From Mimachlamys varia (taxonomy: Eukaryota > Mollusca > Bivalvia > Pectinida > Pectinidae), in contig OX392536.1 of the NCBI GenBank assembly GCA_947623455.1, positions 5,699,282-5,763,281 on the forward strand: DNA of 64,000 bases, written 5' to 3'. Positions 57,801-64,000 of this stretch are shown one piece after another. How positions within the stretch are numbered: the first letter of the stretch is position 1; the number at the start of each line of letters is the position of its first letter. A program made the translations under genes and the position numbers. The notes below the pieces were generated by a model, which ran no database searches, was not told where the DNA came from, and was given only the letters and a program-made list of their open reading frames with translations.

Positions 57801-60800
57801 TTACTATGACAAAGGAGCGCGAGACTTGGAACCACTGAATCCAGGGGACACTGTTCGCATCGCACCATTTCCAGGTGATCGACAAAACACATGGAAAAGA
57901 GGAGTCGTAAACGCACAAGTCAATACCAGGTCGTATGACGTTACAACAGAGGAATCCGGAAGGACGTATCGTAGAAACCGACGTCATCTTCGTCGATCAA
58001 AGGAATCGTTTACTCCAAACATGCTAGGAAACGAGTTTGAGTCGGAACAGGAAGTCAGAAATGAGGAACCGGAAGTACCACATGTGGCACCACCAATGTC
58101 ACCACCTTGGGTAGAACCACCTCCTGATACACCACCGATGAGGATGATGACAAGATCCCAAGCCGGCAAACAGATTAAAGTGCCTTCGCGATTCGAGGAC
58201 TAGAGTAATTATGAAAATATAATTACTAATAAGCTTTATGCGTGCTTCACTTTATTAACAATGAATGTGCGCGTAATAATTTTATATTTGTGACAAAGAG
58301 TTACTTTTCTGCGTTAGTTTAAAGTTTTCTTTCATTCGCTGAAGCGAAAGCGAAATACCTCGCGAGTTAAACGGAAAACATTTTGAAATGAACTGTTGTG
58401 TTAATTTGAATTTCAGTTAGTTCATAATTGATCATTCTAGGAAATGGCTAGTATACATATATAGCTCTAGGTGAAACAGAATGTGACTTTCAATTTAGAA
58501 CAATTGATAATGCAAAGACAGTATTACATGCCAATTTTTATTACATAATACTCAAATAATTCATGGAATTTAATGCAAAAGTCATATGCAGATAAATGCC
58601 AACAGTATATAATGACATTTCAATTCATGAACTGTGCTACATGTATTATACATACAAAGTGAAAGTAGTGAAAACTGAAAGTAATTGATTTTCTAATGTA
58701 TACCTGCTGTCAGATTTACATTTATTAGTATTTCACAATGCATCTATTCTAATTCTTGTCCATATAAGTTCAATCTTCAAAGGAGGAAAGATGTAACAAT
58801 CTTGTCAGTGTTAAGTCTAGTCAGGTAAATTTATATTGCGTTCCGCATCTTCCTCATATTGCATTGAGTCTGTAAAATGTATTAACCGGGTTGTTGATTA
58901 AAATGGTAGCCATATGCACAGAAGTGAGTTCGCTGTTCGTCATCTTTCCCAGTCGCTTGTGCGACATATATTCCAGTTAAGGAATGAAACACCAACCGTT
59001 ATAACTAACTTGCGATTGTTAATTATACTATAGGGCTTAATCTTGACTGTATTTCTATAACAAATAATTTTATTTCTGCTATTGATACATGTAGTTATAC
59101 TATTTCAGCTCTTTCTAGTATTTGTATAACTATTATTTGTTGTATTATTAATATTTGTATCATTACTACTTTTATCACTAACATTTCTATTACGCTACCG
59201 TTATAACTAACCTGCGATTGTTAATTATACTATATAGTTATTTCTTAATCTTGACTGTATTTCTATTACTCAAACCGCTATAACTAATAATTTTATTTCT
59301 GATATTGATACATGTAGTTATACTATTTCAGCTCTTTCTAGTATTTGTATTACTATTACTTGTTATATTATTAATATTGGTATAATTACTACTTGTATCA
59401 CTAATACTTCTATTACCCCAACCGATATAATTAACTTACGATTGATTGTTAATTATACTATCTTAGCTATTTCTAGTACATATATGTATTTCTATTACTC
59501 AAACCGCTATAACTAATAATGTTATTTCTGCTATTGATAATTATACTATTTCAGCTCGTTCTAGTATGTTACTAGTATGTATGTTACTCTCACTTCTATT
59601 ACTACTACTGGTAGTAGTACTACCTCTAATATGTTATACGTGCTACTGGTATTGCCACCACCTGTTTCAAATACCAAACTACCATTACCGCTGCAATTAC
59701 TTCATCTGTTTACACATCTGCTACATTGTTGTAATCATCAATCCACAACATATAGTACATATATTTGTGCATGTTTTTGTGTCAACCTTGTAATCATTCC
59801 TGCATGCACGACGGGAACATAGAGCTTTTAAGATAAAAGCAACCTAAACGGCTCATTACGCAACATATGCACATGTGCTGTTTTCACTGTGACTTGCATG
59901 GCCTCAGAAACGGAAATTTGACCTACTTCTATCTGTACAGTAGTAAAAGTTAATCATCATTCATTTTCTTCCCCGGATGGGTTATACTGGAGTTTTACAA
60001 CAAGCCAACGATGGTACGTTGATATCAGATCACAGGAGCACGCATCTATAAATATACTATATAAATCGATCGTTCAGTCCCTGGGTATGTACAAAGCGAT
60101 GGAAGTTTAACAACATATAGATAGTAGGTGCTTGCCCTTGTGGTCAGACTGGGTAAGTCAGATGTGAAATTGATGTTAAACAATTCACTCTCTTTACTAA
60201 ATTCTTACAAATCTTTGTGTTACAGGAGCTCGCGGTCACGGTCAATGGTCAGTCGGACAGAGGACGTAGACGGGTGTCCTATGCGTCTGACACTGACCAA
60301 AAACCGCCCAAGGACTCGGGTCCCCCTAGTTACGGTGTGACGATAGAGACTGACCTGGAACAACCATTCCTGTACACTATCAGTGAAATACCGCCAGTAC
60401 ACACGCTTCTCCTTATAGGATTTCAGGTAAGATCTTTTATATGATGAAGCAGAAGACGCTTTAATTTGAGTGCACCAAGAATGAGTAGGTTTACAGTATA
60501 TCATTAAAAAAAAATCCACCAGCAGAGTATGCCACCTCCTATCATTAAAGATGACGTAACACACACATATGTTGCACTTTTTAAATTTATAGAGTATGCC
60601 GAAAAAAAATTAAACTGCATCATACAGATCTTTCGTCCTCCTAGGACTCATTAGTGATACTAGGGGCCAAATGGCGGGAATCCAAATTTTCTAAACTAAT
60701 GTAGAATCGGAAGCGTTTTTGTTTTGTACTACTAGGATAAGTCACATAAAGTACTTGTATGTCTGTTTCGTGATCCAACGATATTCACTGATGATTAGTG

Positions 60801-63746
60801 CTCCTACGACATATCGTTTTGTTGAGAACACACGAAAGTTTGACCAACGGAAATATCTAAAGGTATCGCAACAAAGGTATCATTTATTCGATTTGCAGCA
60901 CGCTCTTCTGTCGCTGTCTGGGTCACTCGCCGTCGTCCTCATTGCTGCTGACGTCATATGCGCTAAAGAAGACGCGGAGTTGACGTCACAGATGCTCAGC
61001 TCTACTCTCTTTGTGAATGGTTTATCCACCATCTTGATGGTGACCATAGGTGCTAGGTAAGTACGGAAGTCATATTTGCAGTACGAGTATAGTTATACTT
61101 TCATTCTTATACACATGTATGACCATGGAATAACTTTTTTGTGGAGGGTGTGGTTGAGGGTGGGATGGGATCAGTTAGATTTCAGGCTACAGTGAACTTG
61201 CAGGGTGTCACCCGTTATACTTCTGCGTCCTTTATTTTATTAAGACTTAATGTGTTCTATTGTCGGGTCTTACAAGATTATTGAATATAAACTTAGATAA
61301 TTTATTTCATAAGTGATGTTATTTATTTCATAAATTACATGTTTATTTAGTCATACATATCCTTACAGTACCTTATAAGGCAAATAGCACACTGGATAAA
61401 GATAGTATTTTAGTCCTTATTATCTGTAGCAATATATGTTAATTCGAATGCTTCAACATTGGATTATATGTATTCTAATTACTATAGTATTGCCTAAAAA
61501 TAGTAAGCACAGAAAAGCACAAAATGATTAAATATTGAATGTAATTTAAACTTGATATTTAACTTTAAAATCAAATGTTTTCGTTTAGCTTCCGTGGATT
61601 TACCTCCTTTCACGAGAATTTCAAATCACTTGTCAAAGAAAACATTAATATGAAATTTGCTTGAATTTCACGTAAAGGATTTCTCACGTGAAATTCACGC
61701 AAAGAAACACTGGCTGTGTATGGAGAACAGCTTGAAATCTTGGATAAAGTGTAAAATCAAAGACCCAACAAACGTTTTTGACTTCAGAAAGGATACTTCT
61801 GGTATGCATGAAAATGAGAAAAATGTTTACCACCCTGTTATCTAGGTTACCATTGTACCAAGGGGCGTATGGGGGATACATAATCCCTCTACTGGCATTG
61901 ATGCAGATCGACCCTAATCGATGTTCTATCAAACGGCCTTCAGTACAAAACTCCACTATAGGTGAGAATCCTCGAAACGATATATATGATCAAGGTCATT
62001 TCTATAGCAATTTCTCTCTGATGTATATAAATTAAATTACATTTTGTACATTTGCTTATGTTGTCAATTTTTTCCTGAAACATTGATTTGTAATATTTAT
62101 GTTATTACTGATTGTAAGCGAAGTTTTTTTCGTCAGAGATTCGCTAAATTCTTTTTTTTTTTAAATGGAAACTCATGTCATAACTTATATATTTAAAAAG
62201 AACATATTTAATAAAAAGTCTTGGTCATTTTGACATGATGATATGATATGTGAATTGGTTTTGAAAAGTGGTGTAGTTTTTTTTTTTATTTTCTTAATAA
62301 ATACATGTATAATGATGTACAATCCATGACATACTTTTATATTAAAATCTCACTTAGGTTGTAACAGCTATTCGAAATGCCGAATTGTTGAATTCAAAAC
62401 CAAAGAAAGGTCATCAGAAACACTTAGAATTTAGCTTAATAATGTATATCAATCATTTGTGTTAAAGGACTCAATTCAACAATTTCCGAAATACCATTCA
62501 ACGAAGAACAAGCAAAGAAAGACCTGGTTTTGTCCTATTTTGCAGAGGTGCGTAATACAGAATGGCAATAAACATTTTCAATGGTCAATTATGATAATTG
62601 TGATAAAAAACTAAAACAAAAACAAGACAACACCTGTGAAAATCAACACGGCGGGTGTTTTACTGATATATAAAAAACCCGTTAATTGAAACCGTATTAA
62701 TTAATTTACAGTGAGCAATATTAACAAAAAGCACTTAAATATAATTTGCTGAATCGTTACAAACTGATCCATACACGTATAAAAAAGAAGTTTCAGTAAA
62801 GTGGCAATCCAAAACATAAGCCTAATCATTGATGAAGTTATTGTGCGATATATATCATAATGAATAATAATCAAGTATGAAATCATGAATAGACATTATG
62901 GGACTTCCTGATTAGAACAAAATATCGGACTTTGCCAAAACATTTGAAGTGACATATTGATGGATATTAAGAAAATGTAATCAAAACAGATAGAAAAAAA
63001 AAAGTTTGTTAATGAATAAGTTCCAATCTTCAGATACAGGGATGCCTGATGATAGTTGGCGCTATTCACTTCCTAGTTGGCGCTACTGGCCTCGTGGGCG
63101 TACTGTTACGATACGTGGGGCCGATCACCATTGTTCCCAGTATTCTACTCCTGGGGATATACGTAGCTGAACCCGTGCTGAACTTCGTGGCTCCTCACTG
63201 GGGAATGGCTATTCTGTAGGTTTGTCTCGATATTTTATTTCCCTGAAATACTCATCTGAAATATTTCGATATATAATTAATTTAAGGATTTTTCTTTATA
63301 TTAGGAAAAAAACCAAAGCAGTAAAGTATCCTTATGAAAGAATTGTTTTGTCTCACTATCCAAATAGCTAAAGCTAATGAAAAAAAAGTACATACACAAA
63401 GAAAATACAACCTTAAACTCATATCCAAATTAATAATGTGAAAGTCATCTTCACGTTTGAACTGTATCGAATGCATGCAGTAGTATCCTTATTCTTAATT
63501 GAATGCTGAACAAGGATTATTAATGACGTTATATCGGGAGATTTATCCAGACGATATACTGCCTCCCCCACCTGAATGACATGACACTATATCGCACTGT
63601 TATTAATCTATAATGTTATCAACAGGACGTGTGCCATCGGAGTCGTTCTGGCTTTTTACCTTGCTAACTGGAACATGCCTATCCCAATATGGACTAGGGA
63701 GAGAGGCTGCCATATCATTCGATACCCTTTTCATCAGATATACGCG
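48743..63746 (+). CDS. SLC23: SLC23 nucleobase/ascorbate transporter, plus-strand copy (3' end beyond window)
   Basis: Multi-pass membrane transporter of the SLC23 family. Exons: two candidate first exons (48743-48847 and 52549-52605, both ending in phase 0), then 60226-60426, 60899-61056, 61846-61961, 62468-62547, 63034-63215, 63626-63746, continuing past 64000. All junctions are GT..AG and phases agree. Landmarks: SEIPPVHTLLLIGFQ, LPLYQGAYGGYIIPLLALMQ, the sequon pair NSTIGLNSTI in an extracellular loop, YVGPITIVPSILLLGIYVAE, and NWNMPIPIWTRERGC. Exons 2-5 match the minus copy in length and phase and closely in sequence, so the two are inverted duplicates. Unlike the minus copy, this one keeps the central TM exons. 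Its first intron (7.6 kb from 52606) contains the LTR retrotransposon in sense orientation. The NAT motif lies beyond the window. Confidence 0.92.
49300..50500. other. No gene seen
   Basis: AT-rich sequence inside the possible first intron of the SLC23 plus copy. Contains loose repeats of ACAGATTGTGTGATTGTG near 49650 and 49940-50050. Confidence 0.45.
50545..50735 (+). repeat. Hammerhead-bearing repeat, copy g
   Basis: CTGAAGA-GTCC-TAAGA-GGAC-GAAA-CAGCTGTA is intact at 50627-50658, but the helix I 5' strand is deleted and the 3' strand is TGGGGC, so self-cleavage is unlikely. Confidence 0.85.
50960..51105. repeat. Fold-back element (relative of 43280-43442)
   Basis: GAGTGGTTGTTAGATATGGA at the left pairs with TCAATATCCAATTACAACGA at the right, with AAAAGACACGAGCTTTAGCG near the centre. 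Confidence 0.8.
51125..51515 (+). mobile_element. TTAA MITE family A, copy 5
   Basis: TTAA at both ends (51125-51128 and 51512-51515). The body matches copies 1 and 2 in the same orientation. Confidence 0.92.
51520..51790. repeat. Repeat shared with 42968-43255 (inverse)
   Basis: CAGTGTTGTTTTCTGTGAAC through TCAAAGTTCAACTTCTCAAC to GGAATAACACAGGGTATTGT. Reverse complement of the block in the minus gene. Confidence 0.85.
52549..52605 (+). CDS. SLC23: SLC23 (plus copy) first exon
   Basis: ATG then DAIDQLEENKESLLGELD, donor GAT|GTAAGT, 19 codons, phase 0. The exon and about 60 bp upstream (AACAAGAAAAGC before ATG) are conserved at the minus copy's first exon, which supports the start and a shared 5' UTR. 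Confidence 0.85.
52837..53650 (+). repeat. 204-bp tandem repeat, four units
   Basis: Units begin CTACTGCTGCTA at 52837, 53041, 53245 and 53449. Units 2-4 are almost identical and unit 1 is slightly older. AT-rich and non-coding, in intron 1 of the SLC23 plus copy. Confidence 0.95.
53800..53804 (+). repeat. Target-site duplication, left (CCAAC)
   Basis: CCAAC directly precedes the 5' LTR and recurs right after the 3' LTR at 58992-58996. Five bases is usual for Ty3 (gypsy) integrases. Confidence 0.95.
53805..54004 (+). repeat. 5' long terminal repeat
   Basis: 200 bp from TGTAACAATCTTGTCAGTG to CCAGTTAAGGAATGAAACA. By eye there is no difference from the 3' copy. Confidence 0.97.
54005..54018 (+). 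other. Primer binding site (tRNA-Leu)
   Basis: TGGTGTCAGAATGG abuts the LTR. The first 11 bases complement the 3' end of animal tRNA-Leu (…TTCTGACACCA). Confidence 0.85.
54142..58203 (+). CDS. Gag-Pol polyprotein of the LTR retrotransposon (1353 aa)
   Basis: One frame, no stop or shift. Gag-like region 1-230; two zinc knuckles, C233-C247 (CX2CX3HX6C, irregular) and C254-C267 (CX2CX4HX4C). Aspartic protease with DSGA at 336-339. Reverse transcriptase about 450-720: RICIDPKDLN (516-525), D555 in LDARNGF, RMPFGIS, and IVDD at 615-618, where most relatives have Y or F in the first place. RNase H about 765-880 with D770, E807, D832. Integrase: H985/H988 and C1018/C1021 zinc finger, then D1049, D1102 and E1138 (D-X52-D-X35-E). 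The C-terminus is basic then proline-rich, with no chromodomain. All catalytic residues are present. Single-frame Gag-Pol fits the Mag lineage. Confidence 0.97.
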   Translation: MALNRIPPPSKINFHTRNVSEDWKKWKEEFTLYVDLALKDSEELEKIKMFKYLVSSEGREIYNNINWTDAEENRTLETVIASFNRYCEPKKNETVERFKFNRRNQQGDETMDKYITDVKTLAKTCNFGTVAHSLIRDRIVCGITDTHLRERLLRIPDLTLDKAEDMCRASELTKNSVNTLDHAHSSGASVTVNKVKSKYPKHTQERVHSKKYTGPNKSTNYGSSKGAAKEYSCKFCGRNHEFKREKCPAYGQNCRKCNGANHFEVKCEDLRKSKPKGRGKVHMVQEDEPDKDYFEIRSITLDVGNDIHTVHRVQGHTKEMHATLEIEGKRVNFQLDSGASCNIVHKSIIPNKVKVNPTTSILKMFNKTTVTPLGQCKLEVNNPKNGQKYTEDFIVLDEKCTPLLGSASMQNLELVKIQYENILTTGEEKPLTVEQITSDYADVFSGNGLLEGKYHLVTDPEVTPVVHPPRKVPLALRQRLKQELDRLESMDIITPVSEPTPWVSSLVMVVKPDKLRICIDPKDLNKALKRSHYPLPTVEDVLPHLHRAKIFSVLDARNGFWHVELDEQSSFLTTFNTPHGRYRWLRMPFGISTAPEEYQRRQDQAVEGLPGVHSIVDDILVCGEGDTEDQAILDHDRKMVALLNRCRERGLKLNKEKLRLRQKEVRFVGHLITATGLKPDPDKVKAVADMPNPTDVAGVRRFIGFVNYLSKFLPCLSDKCEPLRKLTLQDADWCWLDSHSRAIEDVKMLVTSKPVLKYYDPGEELTLQCDASEKGLGAAILQNGQPVAYASRALTDVERRYAQIEKELLAVVFGLEKFHQYTYGRSVTVQSDHKPLEMIMRKSLHSAPKRLQRMLLRLQTYTFEIVYHPGKLMYLADTLSRAFLQTEDKTAFLEDVECINMAQFLPIAEPKLQEIQQETSRDESLQTLKQVILHGWPDKRSTTPELAQPYFHVRDELSAQNGIIFRGERAVIPRSLREDIKSKIHSSHIGVEGCLRRARETVYWPRMNAEVRDYVERCDTCRAYDDKQPKETLISHDIPDRPWAKLGSDLCLFDNKQYLITVDYYSNYFEIDYLEDTRARTVVRALRAQFARHGIPDVLVSDNGPQFSSEEFRTFAKEWEFEHETSSPGYPQSNGKSEQAVKTAKRIMKRAKSSGSDPYLALLDYRNTPSQSMDTSPVQRLMNRRTKTLLPMKGSLLKPQVPTPGSVSRQLKGVKERQSFYYDKGARDLEPLNPGDTVRIAPFPGDRQNTWKRGVVNAQVNTRSYDVTTEESGRTYRRNRRHLRRSKESFTPNMLGNEFESEQEVRNEEPEVPHVAPPMSPPWVEPPPDTPPMRMMTRSQAGKQIKVPSRFED
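58779..58791 (+). other. Polypurine tract
   Basis: AAAGGAGGAAAGA immediately before the 3' LTR, the expected plus-strand primer. Confidence 0.9.
58792..58991 (+). repeat. 3' long terminal repeat
   Basis: 200 bp, the same as 53805-54004 by eye, followed by CCAAC. Confidence 0.97.
58992..59580 (+). repeat. About 210-bp tandem repeat, interrupted by the retrotransposon
   Basis: Units recur at CGTTATAACTAACTTGCG (58997), CGTTATAACTAACCTGCG (about 59199) and CGATATAATTAACTTACG (about 59420). The part to the left of the element (about 53695-53804) is the matching end of a unit, so the element landed inside the array. The first CCAAC (58992-58996) is the right target duplication. Confidence 0.85.
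60226..60426 (+). CDS. SLC23: SLC23 (plus copy) exon 2
   Basis: Encodes a polar tail with RGRRRVSYASDTDQ, then YTISEIPPVHTLLLIGFQ. Acceptor TGTTACAG, donor CAG|GTAAGA. 67 codons, phase 0 to 0. Confidence 0.95.
60535..60725 (-). repeat. Hammerhead-bearing repeat, copy h
   Basis: Minus-strand copy in SLC23 intron 2, antisense to the gene. The ribozyme region 60617-60660 has CTAATGA for CTGANGA and an altered helix III, so it is probably dead. Same gene position as copy d in the minus gene. Confidence 0.82.
60899..61056 (+). CDS. SLC23: SLC23 (plus copy) exon 3
   Basis: Encodes HALLSLSGSLAVVLIAADVI, CAKEDAELTSQMLSSTLFVN and GLSTILMVTIGAR. Acceptor TTTGCAG, donor CTAG|GTAAGT. One to two TM segments. 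Confidence 0.95.
61846..61961 (+). CDS. SLC23: SLC23 (plus copy) exon 4
   Basis: Encodes LPLYQGAYGGYIIPLLALMQ and IDPNRCSIKRPSVQNSTI. Acceptor TATCTAG, donor ATAG|GTGAGA. Confidence 0.96.
62468..62547 (+). CDS. SLC23: SLC23 (plus copy) exon 5
   Basis: Encodes LNSTISEIPFNEEQAKKDLV and LSYFAE. Acceptor GTTAAAG (weak polypyrimidine tract), donor GAG|GTGCGT. The N-S-T sequon repeats that of exon 4. Confidence 0.9.
63034..63215 (+). CDS. SLC23: SLC23 (plus copy) exon 6
   Basis: Encodes IQGCLMIVGAIHFLVGATGL, VGVLLRYVGPITIVPSILLL and GIYVAEPVLNFVAPHWGMAI. The donor is ATTCT|GTAGGT; reading through it would hit TAG. It has no counterpart in the minus copy. Confidence 0.93.
63626..63746 (+). CDS. 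SLC23: SLC23 (plus copy) exon 7
   Basis: Encodes TCAIGVVLAFYLANWNMPIP and IWTRERGCHIIRYPFHQIYA. Acceptor CAACAG, donor GCG|GTGAGT, ending in phase 0. The next exon lies beyond the window. No counterpart in the minus copy. Confidence 0.93.
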
Positions 63747-64000
63747 GTGAGTTCTCCATTTTATCATATAATTAATGAAAACTACTTATGTATCCTTCTG
63801 CATAATATTTATTATATTTAAGTATATGATTTTGTTTTCCTCTTTTCCGTCTTCGGTAAAATAAATATAAATATGACAAATTGATATGCATATACATGTA
63901 TATTTTAAAGCAAAATGAAAGTAGATAATGAGACTGAACACAATTATTGGGAACACTTTCTTTTCTATGTCATCATTTATGTTACATGTTGTTTACCTTG

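Larger units (their letters stand above)
53805..58991 (+). mobile_element. Complete Ty3/gypsy (Mag/Steamer-like) LTR retrotransposon, 5187 bp
   Basis: Structure in order: 200-bp LTR, tRNA-Leu primer site, one uninterrupted Gag-Pol frame (54142-58203), about 590 bp of non-coding DNA, purine tract, and a second 200-bp LTR that I find identical to the first. CCAAC is duplicated at both sides. LTRs start TG and end CA. There is no envelope frame and no chromodomain. A single frame, short LTRs, a Leu primer and a bivalve-like host all recall Steamer of soft-shell clams and other Mag-lineage elements; the exact relationship was not tested. It lies in sense orientation in the first intron of an SLC23 gene and splits a tandem repeat. 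Identical LTRs and an open frame imply recent insertion. Confidence 0.97.

Noticed and set aside
63211..63220. Apparent stop TAG at the end of SLC23 plus exon 6
   Set aside because: The TAG is inside the donor GTAGGT. Splicing after ATTCT joins to GACG in frame and gives a normal transporter sequence.

Overview
This is nuclear DNA from an invertebrate animal, most likely a bivalve mollusc. Genes are intron-rich with GT..AG junctions. Intergenic and intronic DNA is AT-rich and packed with SINEs, MITEs, fold-back elements and minisatellites. A Mag/Steamer-type Ty3 (gypsy) retrotransposon with a tRNA-Leu primer site is present. The protein-coding genes are metazoan (RNase H2 subunit A and two SLC23 nucleobase/ascorbate transporters). 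The species cannot be fixed from the sequence; a scallop-like bivalve is a guess.

Layout. 1-5158 is the right end of a 24-bp minisatellite of about 215 copies. 5.2-17.5 kb holds no recognisable host gene; it carries a SINE, two TTAA-flanked DNA-transposon families, and a 148-bp tandem array (12.5-13.7 kb). 17606-28777 (+) is a complete eight-exon RNASEH2A gene encoding 303 aa. All four catalytic acids are visible; the introns are full of repeats, including an array of perfect mini-hairpins in intron 1 and a tandem duplication of the end of exon 7. 28.8-32.4 kb is intergenic repeat. 32464-44642 (-) is an SLC23 paralog with ten reconstructed coding segments counted as nine exons; it lacks about three central exons and has a damaged first exon. 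48.7-64 kb (+) is a second SLC23 paralog in inverted, head-to-head orientation, running off the right edge. Intron 1 of this second copy holds a complete LTR retrotransposon (53805-58991) with identical 200-bp LTRs, a perfect 5-bp target duplication and an unbroken 1353-codon Gag-Pol frame.

The most notable structure is a dispersed repeat of about 200 bp that carries a type I hammerhead self-cleaving ribozyme motif. I count eight copies in 33.4-60.7 kb. One (44415-44458, +) keeps every core nucleotide and all three helices, with a tiny self-complementary helix III of the kind thought to work as dimers. One copy sits at the same place in intron 2 of both SLC23 paralogs, so its insertion appears to predate the inverted gene duplication.

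The genes do not form an operon or pathway. RNASEH2A removes RNA from RNA:DNA hybrids in the nucleus. The SLC23 proteins are multi-pass plasma-membrane transporters. The shared story is gene duplication followed by decay of one copy and continued transposon traffic.
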